From positions 1 to 64,000 of the forward strand of contig JAFGTC010000130.1 in NCBI GenBank assembly GCA_016934335.1: a stretch of DNA of 64,000 nt, given 5' to 3'. The DNA is from Candidatus Omnitrophota bacterium (GTDB lineage Bacteria; Hinthialibacterota; Hinthialibacteria; Hinthialibacterales; Hinthialibacteraceae). Under the pieces are notes generated by a model. The model worked only from the letters and a program-made list of their open reading frames with translations, was not told the origin of the DNA and did no database searches. A program made the position numbers and the translations under genes. Positions 26,817 to 35,681 of this stretch are shown here, piece after piece; position 1 is the stretch's first letter; the number at the start of each line of letters is the position of its first letter.

Positions 26817-28823
26817 ATGAGACGTTGGGGCGGCTGCATACTACTTTTTTTATTCATTTTCCAGTCCTTTTTTGTCCAGGCGGAGACGTGGCATCCTTTT
26901 CCCATGGCTTGGGATCAAGCCCCGATCCGCCTTTCCTTCCTGCTCGATCCCCCCGCCGGCAAACACGGCTTTCTCGGCGTCGAGGGGGATCGATTCGTTT
27001 TTGAAGACGGCGTAGAAATTCGATTCTGGGGAGCGACGCTGACCGGTTCGGGCTGCTTCCCTTCGCAGGATATCGCTCCGATGGTCGCCGAGAGGTTATC
27101 CCAGTTCGGCGTCAACCTCGTTCGCTTCCATCAAATGGACGCCGAATGGGCGACGCCGAATCTATTCTCCATGGATCCCGACGCCCGTGAATATTTGAAT
27201 CCCGAAGCCTTGGATCGCTTGGATTTTTTTCTTTACCAGTTGGAAGGCCGGGGAATCTATGCCTGGATGGACGGTCTTTCCGCGCGCCGCCTTCGGGAAT
27301 TCGACGGCATTGCATCCTGGAAATATCTTCCTCCCGGCCTGAAAGGCTACATCTTTTTCGACGCGGGTCTGCAGGATGTCCATCAGGAATTTTTGCAGGC
27401 GTTCTGGAGCCATCGCAACCGCTATACCGGCCGGCAGTATCGCGATACGCCCGCCATTGTCATGACGGAATTGTTTCACGACAACCATTTGCTTTTGGAT
27501 CGTCCCCGCATTCAACCTTTTTCGACCGATTTCGCGGATCAATGGAAAGAGCATCTGCGCAGCCAGGGCGCCGAGGACGATCTGGAATTTGATTGGGAAT
27601 CGCCTACGCTGGAAATGCGGCGGTTCGCTTCCCAATTGATGGGCGCCGCGTCGGCCGATTTTTTTCATTCATTGCGCGCATTCAGCGTCAAATCGCCGGT
27701 TACGTCGTCAAACGCCGTTCTTTCCCTTTTTGACCTCCCTTTGGCTTCTCTCCTGGATTTCACTCATGCGGAAGGCCTCTGGAATGCGCCGGGATTGCAG
27801 ACTGAATTATTCAGCAATCGAAGAATGACCGACGTCGATTTGCGCCAGTCCGATAACCTATTCTCGAATTTGGCCTTCAGTCGAGTTGAAAAAAAGCCGT
27901 TCGTAGTCTCCAAATGGGGCGAACCCTGGCCCTGCGACTACCGGGCGGAAATGCCGCTGTGGATGGCCGCCATGGCGCGTTTCCAGAATTGGCGGGGCGC
28001 GATATCCTCAACCTGCCATTCGTTTTACGATCCGGATCTCGATTCCATCGCCGCGCCTTTGGAGTCATTCAACGATCCCTGCGTTTTCGGATTGATGCCC
28101 GCCGCCGCCTTGTTATTCCACCGCGGGGGAATGCAGGAAAACCGGCAAAAAGCCACGATGGCCGTCCCGGATTTTCTTTTTGAACAGGATGATCCCATCG
28201 CGCCGTCCGCCTGTCGGACAACCCGGCTGGTCGACGATAGAGCCGTCTATGTTAAACTGAAAAGCCGCGCGTCGGGCAAGAATATTTTTCTGCCGACCGA
28301 ACCGCTTGATTTGGATTCGTATGAAAGTCGAGATAATAGCGCCTGGCATCGGCGCGATGCAAAGCGAGGGCTTGTCTTTATCGACGATTCTCAAACGCAG
28401 GCGATGATCGGCAGGATCAAACTGGCGCAGTTCGGTGAATTGAACTATCTGGATGTAGAGAGCGGCGAAGATTTCGCCGTCGTCAGCCTGAACAGTTTAG
28501 ACGGCCGGCCGATCCCGCAGTCGCGTGATTTATGGGCGACCGTCGCATCCCAGGCGCGCAACCAGGGATTCCAAGCCCGGCAGATCGACGAAGAAACATA
28601 TCGGATTGAAGACAGGGGCCGCGCGCCCGTTCTGATCCGCGAAACGCCGGTTCGACTATTTGTTAAGACGAACCATGAAGAGTGGACTGTTTCGGTTGTA
28701 GACGGCGGCGGGGAGGCCGGGGAGAATCTTCCGTATCAGATTGAAGAGGGGCGTCTCTCCTTCCGCGCCGGGGTTCACGGAACGATCTATTATCGGTTAT
28801 CATGTCGTGCGCGAGACGAATGA
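26817..28823 (+). CDS. Secreted GH5-like TIM-barrel protein, catalytic glutamates apparently replaced
   Basis: A signal peptide (RRWGGCILLFLFIFQSFFVQAE) is followed by a clan-A glycoside-hydrolase-like barrel: FWGATLTGSGCFPSQD, GVNLVRFHQMDAEWA, LDFFLYQLEGRGIYAWMD, then a C-terminal beta-rich part from about residue 450. In related cellulase-like proteins the acid/base lies in a VxxNEN motif and the nucleophile in SEW. Here the matching segments read TELFHDNHLL and VVSKWGEPWP, so both Glu residues may be missing. The protein sits between galT and galE with short gaps and probably handles galactosides at the surface or binds them (inference). 668 aa. Confidence 0.7.
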   Translation: MRRWGGCILLFLFIFQSFFVQAETWHPFPMAWDQAPIRLSFLLDPPAGKHGFLGVEGDRFVFEDGVEIRFWGATLTGSGCFPSQDIAPMVAERLSQFGVNLVRFHQMDAEWATPNLFSMDPDAREYLNPEALDRLDFFLYQLEGRGIYAWMDGLSARRLREFDGIASWKYLPPGLKGYIFFDAGLQDVHQEFLQAFWSHRNRYTGRQYRDTPAIVMTELFHDNHLLLDRPRIQPFSTDFADQWKEHLRSQGAEDDLEFDWESPTLEMRRFASQLMGAASADFFHSLRAFSVKSPVTSSNAVLSLFDLPLASLLDFTHAEGLWNAPGLQTELFSNRRMTDVDLRQSDNLFSNLAFSRVEKKPFVVSKWGEPWPCDYRAEMPLWMAAMARFQNWRGAISSTCHSFYDPDLDSIAAPLESFNDPCVFGLMPAAALLFHRGGMQENRQKATMAVPDFLFEQDDPIAPSACRTTRLVDDRAVYVKLKSRASGKNIFLPTEPLDLDSYESRDNSAWHRRDAKRGLVFIDDSQTQAMIGRIKLAQFGELNYLDVESGEDFAVVSLNSLDGRPIPQSRDLWATVASQARNQGFQARQIDEETYRIEDRGRAPVLIRETPVRLFVKTNHEEWTVSVVDGGGEAGENLPYQIEEGRLSFRAGVHGTIYYRLSCRARDE

Positions 28824-28901
28824 TGGAAGCGTGATCGATATCGTGATTCGCGGATGGATTGCACGCCACTGCATATAAAAGTCGTAAGGAAAAATCCCCA
28901 A

Positions 28902-29852
28902 ATGGATGAAATCAAACGTTGTTTAGTCACGGGCGGCGCCGGCTTCATCGGTTCTCATATTGTCGATCAATTGCTGGGCGCGGGGCATCATGTCACCGTC
29001 GTGGACGATTTAAGTTCAGGGAAAAAAGAAAACCTGCCGGAAAATGCAGTCTTGTATGAACAGGATATCTGTCACGATTTAAATGAGATTTTTGAAAAAG
29101 AGCGGCCTCAAGTCGTTTTTCATGAAGCCGCCCAGGTCAGCGTTTCCGTGTCGGTTCGCGAGCCGGAATTGGATGCGCAGCTCAATATTATGGGCTCTAT
29201 CAATGTACTCGAGCATTGCCGCCGGCACGGCGTGCAAAAAGTGATTTACGCCGCATCCGGCGCCGCCTACGGGGAACCTGAATCGCTTCCTCTGCGCGAA
29301 GACGGCCCTGCGCATCCTATTTCCCCCTATGGCATCAGTAAATTTACCGTCGAACAATATCTGTACGGCTACCAGCGTCAGTTTGGCATTCAATTCGCCG
29401 CGCTTCGCTACGCCAACGTATACGGGCCGCGTCAGGATCCCCATGGCGAGGCGGGCGTCATGGCGATCTTCTGCGAGAGAATGTTAAAAAACGAACAATG
29501 CGTCATTTTTGGCGACGGTGAACAGACCCGCGATTTTGTCTATGTTGAAGACGTCGCCCGCGCTAACTTGGCGGTTATGAACGCTTCCATCGATGCGTCT
29601 GTCCATCCCATTTTTAATGTGAGCACTCAGGTTCAAACCGATGTCAACACGATTTACGATTTAGTCGCCAAGCATACGGGTTGTTTGATGCCGAAGCAAT
29701 ATGCAGGTGAACGACCGGGCGATGTGCGCGATTCCTGCCTGGCGAATGAGAAAATCCGAGAACACGCCGGCTGGGCGCCTGAAATCGATCCCGATGAGGG
29801 GATTCGCCGCACGGTCGCCTATTTTCGCCAAAAAAGGCAAAAAACAGTTTAA
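28902..29852 (+). CDS. galE: NAD-dependent sugar epimerase, UDP-glucose 4-epimerase-like (GalE)
   Basis: Extended short-chain dehydrogenase. NAD-binding VTGGAGFIGSHIVDQ, catalytic Ser in AASGAAYGE, YxxxK as YGISK, and the RYANVYGPRQDP segment. The position between galT and galK supports UDP-galactose/UDP-glucose 4-epimerase, which closes the Leloir cycle. The sequence type is the shorter (316 aa) branch that also includes UDP-GlcNAc and uronate epimerases, so specificity rests on context. The ORF track starts at 28854. The ATG at 28902 is preferred because TAAGGA lies 11 nt upstream and the first beta strand follows at once. Confidence 0.86.
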   Translation: MDEIKRCLVTGGAGFIGSHIVDQLLGAGHHVTVVDDLSSGKKENLPENAVLYEQDICHDLNEIFEKERPQVVFHEAAQVSVSVSVREPELDAQLNIMGSINVLEHCRRHGVQKVIYAASGAAYGEPESLPLREDGPAHPISPYGISKFTVEQYLYGYQRQFGIQFAALRYANVYGPRQDPHGEAGVMAIFCERMLKNEQCVIFGDGEQTRDFVYVEDVARANLAVMNASIDASVHPIFNVSTQVQTDVNTIYDLVAKHTGCLMPKQYAGERPGDVRDSCLANEKIREHAGWAPEIDPDEGIRRTVAYFRQKRQKTV

Positions 29853-29938
29853 GCGGAACTTCATCAGCTTGTGCGTCTTATCATTCTATGTCTTAATCTG
29901 AACAAGGATCTTAAAAGATAAAGACAGGAGCTCGTTTG

Positions 29939-31096
29939 ATGATTCAGTCCAACGGTGAAAAACTCTACCAAGAGCGTTATCAAAATAATCCTACAGCGGC
30001 CAGTCAAGCCCCTGGGCGCGTAGAAATTTTGGGCAACCATACCGATTACAATGGCGGCTTCGTTTTGACTGTGGCCATCGATAAAACGATCTCCCTGCAC
30101 GGCGAGGCTTGCAGCGAACCCTTCGCTGCGATCTACTCGGCCGCATTGGATGATGAAACCCGCTTTCCCCTGGATCAAATCGAAAGAGATCCACAACATA
30201 TGTGGGCCAATTATGTTAAAGGCGTTCTCTTGCAGCTGCGAAAACGGGGAATCTCGTTCGGCGGTTTTCGAGCCGTGATCAGCGGCGATCTGCCCATCGG
30301 CGGCGGCGTCAGCAGTTCGGCGGCTCTGGAGGCCGCCTCGGCTCTGTTCGTCAAGGCTCTCTATCCTTACGACATGGATGTTATGAATATGGCGAAATTA
30401 TGCCGCGCCGCTGAGAACGAGTTTGTTGGAATGCCTTGCGGATTATTGGATCAGTTTTCCTCGTTTTTCGGCAAGCAGGACTCTTTCCTATGCTTGGATT
30501 GCCAAACATTGGAGCATAAAAGCCTGACCTTGACCGTCGAAGCGCCCCGCCTGGTCTTGTGCGATTCGGGCGTGAAGCATGAATTGGTGGAAAGCGAATA
30601 TAAAGACCGGCGAGGGCAATGCGAAGGCGCCGCTCGAACCTTGGGCGAGCATTTGGGGCGTGAAGTAAGCATGCTTCGCGATATCTCCATCCTGGAATTC
30701 ATGGATCTGGAAGACGTTCTCGACGATGTCCAGCGCATTCGCGCTCGTCATGTGTTTTACGAAAACCAGCGCGTCCAACGAGGCGTCGCCGCCTTGCAAT
30801 TGAACGACTTAAAGCACCTGGGCGAATTGGTGCATCAATCGCATGAAAGCTCGCGCGACTTGTTTGAAAACAGTTGTCCCGAACTGGATTTTCTTGTGGA
30901 GCAGGCGGTGCAGATCGAGGGGTGCTATGGCGCCAAACTAACGGGCGGCGGCTTCGGCGGTTGGACGGTCAACCTCGTCGAGTCGGATCAGGTCGATCCC
31001 TTTGTCGCCAAGATCACAGAATACTTTGAACAAAAATATGGCCGCGCCTGCAAAACCATGGTTTGCGCAATCGGCGACGGCGCGCGCATTCTATAA
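29939..31096 (+). CDS. galK: Galactokinase GalK
   Basis: GHMP kinase that phosphorylates galactose at C1 with ATP, the first Leloir step. The galactokinase signature reads PGRVEILGNHTDYNGGFVL, with Asn where enterobacterial GalK has Glu (GEHTDYN). The ATP-loop PIGGGVSSSAALEAAS and the C-terminal TGGGFGGWTVNLV are intact, and GLLDQFSSFFG carries the catalytic Asp. The ORF track begins one codon early at a TTG. The ATG at 29939 has CAGGAG 10 nt upstream. It is the last gene of the galT-galE-galK operon. 385 aa. Confidence 0.94.
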   Translation: MIQSNGEKLYQERYQNNPTAASQAPGRVEILGNHTDYNGGFVLTVAIDKTISLHGEACSEPFAAIYSAALDDETRFPLDQIERDPQHMWANYVKGVLLQLRKRGISFGGFRAVISGDLPIGGGVSSSAALEAASALFVKALYPYDMDVMNMAKLCRAAENEFVGMPCGLLDQFSSFFGKQDSFLCLDCQTLEHKSLTLTVEAPRLVLCDSGVKHELVESEYKDRRGQCEGAARTLGEHLGREVSMLRDISILEFMDLEDVLDDVQRIRARHVFYENQRVQRGVAALQLNDLKHLGELVHQSHESSRDLFENSCPELDFLVEQAVQIEGCYGAKLTGGGFGGWTVNLVESDQVDPFVAKITEYFEQKYGRACKTMVCAIGDGARIL

Positions 31097-31254
31097 TGGA
31101 AGAATTTTTTCATTTAAATCTTCGATGGTTCATCTTCGTGTTATTTGAATAATAACGTATGAATTCTGCATCAAATTGAGAATCTGATCATATGATTGTC
31201 TCTGGCGTCTATACGTAATGCTTTCTCCTCCAATATGAACGAGGACGAATAACT

Positions 31255-32499
31255 ATGTTTATTTGGTTATGGATTGGATTTCTTGCGCTGATATTGCTTT
31301 TATTGGCGCTGGATTTGGGCGTCTTCAACCGTAAAGCGCATGCCATCGGCATTGTCGAGTCGCTTTTGTGGACGACATTTTGGGTCGTTCTGGCGCTTCT
31401 CTTCAATGTCGGAATCTACTTTCTTTACGAACATCATTCTCTCGGCGCGGGGAATTTCGGCGGCCATGAAATCGGCGGGAAGGCCGCCGCTCTGCAGTAT
31501 TTCACGGCCTATCTTGTGGAGAAATCTCTCAGCCTCGACAATATTTTTGTCTTCGCTTTGATTTTTTCTTATTTTCGCATTCCGCTTAAATATCAGCATC
31601 GCGTTTTATATTGGGGGATTTTAGGCGCTTTGATTATGCGGGGGGCTATGATCGCCCTGGGATCGGTTTTGATCAGCCGATTCGATTGGATCGTTTATGT
31701 CTTCGGCGGGTTTTTGATTATAACGGCGATAAAATTGCTGATCAGCCGGCATGAAAAATTTGAGCCGGAAAAAAATCTTTTTTTCCGGTTAGCGCATAAA
31801 ATCTTTCCCGTGACCGCCGACATCACCGGGACGCATTTTTTTACGCGCATCAATGGCGTGTTGACGGCCACCCCGCTGTTTTTTGTCCTGGTTTTAGTTG
31901 AAAGCTCCGATGTCTTGTTTGCGGTCGATTCGATTCCAGCGGTCTTCGCCGTAACCACGGATCCATTTCTGGTCTTTACATCCAATATCTTCGCCATACT
32001 CGGCTTGCGCTCGTTGTATTTCGCCTTGGCGGGAATTATCAACCGGTTTCGCTTTTTACGGCTGTGTCTCGTGATTCTTCTGGCCTATATCGGGGTGAAA
32101 ATGATTCTTTCGCATCATTATCCCATCCCCACTGACGTTTCCTTATACATCATCGGCGGCGTCTTGATTACCGGCATCATCGCTTCCATCCTGGCGCCGC
32201 TTCCCGAAAGCGAGCAACCGGAATTTTCGTTTACAGATGATTTGGCCCAGGCAGTCGATGTTACCTGGCGGCAGGTGCGGAAAGTCGTCGTGCTTATCGT
32301 TGGATCCGCCGTGATTCTGGTCGGGGTGATCATGCTCGTCCTGCCCGGGCCGGCGTTTGTCGTCATCCCGATGGGCATCGCCATCCTCAGCATCGAGTTC
32401 AGGTGGGCGAAGCGCTTGTTCCAGAGAATCCAAGATTATTTTATAATGGCAAAAGAATTCCTCTCCTCCCGCCTTCAAAGGCGTAGGAAGCCGAAATAG
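31255..32499 (+). CDS. TerC-family membrane protein fused to a PGPGW-like transmembrane domain
   Basis: Residues 1 to about 310 form a TerC/Alx-type membrane protein (YLVEKSLSLDNIFVFALIFSYFRIP, LVESSDVLFAVDSIPAVFAV) with the acidic membrane residues of the family, linked to Mn(II) export and tellurite resistance. After a soluble linker, residues 340-395 have the two-helix pattern of the PGPGW putative transmembrane family, with LPGPAFVVIPMGIAILSIEFRWAKR. The PGPGW motif itself is degenerate (PGPAF). TerC proteins are usually about 320 aa, so the 414-residue fusion is notable. I see no yybP-ykoY Mn riboswitch in the 158 bp upstream. Confidence 0.86.
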   Translation: MFIWLWIGFLALILLLLALDLGVFNRKAHAIGIVESLLWTTFWVVLALLFNVGIYFLYEHHSLGAGNFGGHEIGGKAAALQYFTAYLVEKSLSLDNIFVFALIFSYFRIPLKYQHRVLYWGILGALIMRGAMIALGSVLISRFDWIVYVFGGFLIITAIKLLISRHEKFEPEKNLFFRLAHKIFPVTADITGTHFFTRINGVLTATPLFFVLVLVESSDVLFAVDSIPAVFAVTTDPFLVFTSNIFAILGLRSLYFALAGIINRFRFLRLCLVILLAYIGVKMILSHHYPIPTDVSLYIIGGVLITGIIASILAPLPESEQPEFSFTDDLAQAVDVTWRQVRKVVVLIVGSAVILVGVIMLVLPGPAFVVIPMGIAILSIEFRWAKRLFQRIQDYFIMAKEFLSSRLQRRRKPK

Positions 32500-32518
32500 T
32501 ATTACCCTCCGTATGGAT

Positions 32519-32884
32519 TCATCCCATGCCTGCAGGTTGAAGAAAGGCGTTCACCTTCTCTTTGAGAATGCTGAGATCGCCCGACTTCACCACAAAAGCA
32601 TCGGCGTTCCAACTCATAAAATTATCTTGATAATGAGGATATGCGGAATGGATTATGACTGGTCTGCTGCGGTCATGTTCTAATATATGCGAGATTGTAT
32701 CCAACCCGTCCATGCCAGGCATGCGAATATCGACGACCACCAGATCGGGATTTTCGCGTTTGCACAATGAAATGCCTTCAAATCCGTTTTTCGCCAAGAC
32801 CACTTCATACCCTTCTTCAGTAAATTCGGTCTGGTAAAGTTGACGCAGATGAGTCTCATCTTCTATGATCAGAATCTTTTTCAT
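32519..32884 (-). CDS. Stand-alone CheY-like response regulator (receiver domain only)
   Basis: A 121-aa receiver domain: acidic pocket IEDETH, phosphoacceptor Asp in VVVDIRMPGMDG, Ser/Thr switch position in VIIHSAYP, and Lys in DAFVVKSGD. There is no output domain, so it acts by protein contact. Its ATG lies within the end of the sensor-kinase gene (29-bp overlap), which makes the kinase its almost certain partner. It is transcribed toward the convergent TerC gene. Confidence 0.93.
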   Translation of the reverse strand: MKKILIIEDETHLRQLYQTEFTEEGYEVVLAKNGFEGISLCKRENPDLVVVDIRMPGMDGLDTISHILEHDRSRPVIIHSAYPHYQDNFMSWNADAFVVKSGDLSILKEKVNAFLQPAGMG

Positions 32885-35054
32885 CCGCTCTCTCCTGCTT
32901 TCGAGGCAGTCGTATGGTCACCTCGGCGCCTTGGTTCAAATGACTCTTGACTTCGATCGATCCTCCGTGATTTTGTATGATTCGCTGCGAAACGTGCATT
33001 CCTAAGCCCGTTCCTGCATGCTTGGTCGAAAAAAACGGTTCGAAAATCCGTGGAAGGTTCTCAGGAGATATGCCCTCCCCCGTATCGCGAACTTCGATGA
33101 TGATTTCACCGTTTTTTTCGCGAGTGCCTATATATAGTTTACCCCCTTTTTCCATGGATTGAAAACTATTTTGAATAATATTAACGATTACCTGACGTAT
33201 TTGGTTACGGTCAAAGGGAAATGGCTCCTGGGTGGCGAATTCTGTTTTCACTTCGATGCCGTTTTCCTTGAATTCCGTTTCGAGAAGAGAAAGCGCGCCT
33301 ACGATAAGAGGCTCAATCAATTGGACTTCAAGCTGAGGCATACTGGGCCGCGCATAGTAAAGGAGCCTGTTAAGGACATCCTCCAGCCGAAACGCTTCAT
33401 CCCGCACCACTTTTAAATGAGGATATTCGGGATCGTCCGGCTTCCGTTTTTTAATCAGCAAATTGACAAATCCCCCGATGGCGACCAGCGGCGTGCGAAT
33501 TTCGTGCGCCACGGTAGCCGCCATTTGTCCGAGGGCGGCGAATTTGCTGGCCTCGATTAACTTTTCCTGGCTGGCTCTCAATTCAGCGTAGGCGGCTTCG
33601 GTTTCTTTCACTTTCCGGGCCAACTGTTCCATCGCGTCCGCGTGGGCGATGGCCAGGGCGGCTTGAGCGGCCAAGATTTCCAATAACTGGATATCGTCTT
33701 CTTCAATCGGACGCCGCGTAATGATGTTATCGACGACCAGAACTCCGATGGGATTATTTTCTACAAGCAGCGGTACAACGGCAAAATGATCGTTTCCCAG
33801 CTGCTTCAGAATGATCGGATCGAATTCGACTTCGCCGGTCCCGTTCTTGATCACTACCGCGCGGCGCAGATGAATGGCTTTGGTAAGAATGGAGGAAGAA
33901 TCGTCAAGCGGGACGCCGATTTTCTGAGCGATTTGATTGGCTTGAATTTCTCCCTCGCCCGCATACTGCAAATAGGATTGCAGCGTATCGGCCAGGGATT
34001 TAGAGCGGGGGATCTGATCGACGCGCTCCCAGAGAATTCCGGCTTCTTCCGGCGTCGAAGGCCCGAAGGCAATGCGCCCCTCCAGGTTCTTGTTCGATTT
34101 GTCGACCAGCAGGAGAAAGGCGCGGTTGAACCGGAACACTTCATTGGCGGTGGCCGATATCAACAGCAGTCGCAGCCGTTTGTCGAGAGTTTGAGCGCTA
34201 TGGAAAAGTTGGGTGATATCATGGAGATTGGCGAGTTCCTCCGTCCTTTCGGCTACCATGCGCTCCAAATTATCGGAATAATCAACCAACTGTTTTTCGA
34301 TTTTCTTGCGTTCAGTTATGTCTCGCTGGACGCAAATGAAGCCCACGACCTGTTTCTCTTCCGTTAAAATGGGCGTCATTCGCATTTCGACGTTGTACGA
34401 AGTGTGATCGCTCCGAATCCATTTCATCTCTCCCGACCAGGACCGGGCGTTCTGGATGCATCGCCAAAGATCCTCGCGAAGCGAAGGCGAATCGTTTTCA
34501 CTCCAAAAATATTGAATTTTTTGTCCAAGTATCTGCTCGCGCGGCAGATTGACCTGATGTTCGAATGCGGGATTGGTGAAAAAAATCAGTCCATTGCCGT
34601 CAAAAATGAAAATGGCGTCGCCGGCGGCGTGAATCGCGGTTTTGAAGCTTTGCAGTTCTTGCTCCAGCAATAAAATCTCACTATGGTCTTCCACAAAGAG
34701 GCAATAGTTATTCTGGAGTCGTGAAACCGTGATGCGTACATGGATGTCATTCGCGAATGGCGATTGAAATGTGAAGGGAAGGGAGGCCTTTAAGGACGAT
34801 TTTAAGTAAGATGACAATAAATTCCGATCATGATTGTTTTTGCATAATTCTTCGATCGAAATCCCCTGCAGGTCTTCCCGGTGCAATAATATCTGCGATG
34901 CGCGAGGGTTGTTGTAGACAACATGAAAATTTTCATCGAGAATAACGATTCCGACCGGCGTATTTGTTATGATGGATTCCAGGTCGGCTTGCAGGGAAAG
35001 CCCGGTTGTTCTCGGCTCGGAACAGGGTTGGCGGCTGTTTAAATCATCGGGCAT
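32856..35054 (-). CDS. PAS-PAS-GAF sensor histidine kinase
   Basis: No obvious membrane segments, so likely cytoplasmic. In order: PAS 1 at about 24-130 (TPVGIVILDENFHVVYNNP), PAS 2 at about 140-255 (AGDAIFIFDGNGLIFFTNPAF) with the PAC end RDITERKKIEKQL, a coiled coil, GAF at about 290-470, a second coil, HisKA with the H box VAHEIRTPLVAIGGF, then HATPase_c with N box VNIIQNSFQSMEKGG and G boxes DTGEGISPENL and GTGLGMHV. The signal is unknown. It probably phosphorylates the overlapping CheY-like protein. Confidence 0.93.
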   Translation of the reverse strand: MPDDLNSRQPCSEPRTTGLSLQADLESIITNTPVGIVILDENFHVVYNNPRASQILLHREDLQGISIEELCKNNHDRNLLSSYLKSSLKASLPFTFQSPFANDIHVRITVSRLQNNYCLFVEDHSEILLLEQELQSFKTAIHAAGDAIFIFDGNGLIFFTNPAFEHQVNLPREQILGQKIQYFWSENDSPSLREDLWRCIQNARSWSGEMKWIRSDHTSYNVEMRMTPILTEEKQVVGFICVQRDITERKKIEKQLVDYSDNLERMVAERTEELANLHDITQLFHSAQTLDKRLRLLLISATANEVFRFNRAFLLLVDKSNKNLEGRIAFGPSTPEEAGILWERVDQIPRSKSLADTLQSYLQYAGEGEIQANQIAQKIGVPLDDSSSILTKAIHLRRAVVIKNGTGEVEFDPIILKQLGNDHFAVVPLLVENNPIGVLVVDNIITRRPIEEDDIQLLEILAAQAALAIAHADAMEQLARKVKETEAAYAELRASQEKLIEASKFAALGQMAATVAHEIRTPLVAIGGFVNLLIKKRKPDDPEYPHLKVVRDEAFRLEDVLNRLLYYARPSMPQLEVQLIEPLIVGALSLLETEFKENGIEVKTEFATQEPFPFDRNQIRQVIVNIIQNSFQSMEKGGKLYIGTREKNGEIIIEVRDTGEGISPENLPRIFEPFFSTKHAGTGLGMHVSQRIIQNHGGSIEVKSHLNQGAEVTIRLPRKQERADEKDSDHRR

Positions 35055-35257
35055 GATCGATTCCCGAAAATCTTTATTGGCTGTTGCTGTTCTTTATTAT
35101 ATCTTTAACGTCTTTTAGCGCCAAATGATTTATAAAATGCCGAGTTTGTTTTTATCCGGTCGCTGAAACGGCGGTTGGAAGGATTTTAGTTCGAGAATTT
35201 TTGCCGGTTTTAATAGCATTTTTCAATGTTTAAAATATCGAAATAGAAAGGAAAATA

Positions 35258-35653
35258 ATGACGAACGAGTATGGATTTCCTCAACCGCCCGAACCGCCCC
35301 ATAACAACGATATGACCAGCAGTCTGGTCAAAGAAATCAGTTATCCTCTCTATCAATCTAAAATCTGGCTGCGAATCATCGGAATCATCTCCATTCTATC
35401 CGGAATCATCAGCATCTTTACCATTATCGGCATTCTATTTTGCTGGATTCCCATCTGGCTGGGCGTGCTTCTTTATCAGTCGGCCACGTCGATTGAAATC
35501 GCACAGTTGAGTGGAAGTAAAGAAAAGTTTACCGATTCGCTGGATAAATTGCGTTTATATTTTCTCATCATGGGGATTATGACGCTGCTGGGCGTCATTG
35601 TATCGATATTCGCGCTGGGATTTGGAATGCTGGGCGTAATCTTCGGCGTCTAG
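35258..35653 (+). CDS. DUF5362-family small membrane protein
   Basis: 131 aa, with a soluble N terminus rich in Pro and Asn, then two strong hydrophobic stretches (IIGIISILSGIISIFTIIGILFCWIPIWLGVLLYQSA and FLIMGIMTLLGVIVSIFALGFGMLGVIF) around a short helical loop. It matches my memory of the DUF5362 family, whose function is unknown. The ATG follows GAAAGGAAA. The O-antigen ligase-like gene begins 28 bp downstream, so the two may share a transcript. Confidence 0.75.
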   Translation: MTNEYGFPQPPEPPHNNDMTSSLVKEISYPLYQSKIWLRIIGIISILSGIISIFTIIGILFCWIPIWLGVLLYQSATSIEIAQLSGSKEKFTDSLDKLRLYFLIMGIMTLLGVIVSIFALGFGMLGVIFGV

Positions 35654-35681
35654 CAAGATCGATCGAAAAGGCGTCTTCATT

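Noticed and set aside
31097-31254. yybP-ykoY manganese riboswitch before terC
   Set aside because: Its conserved loops are not visible in this 158-bp region.
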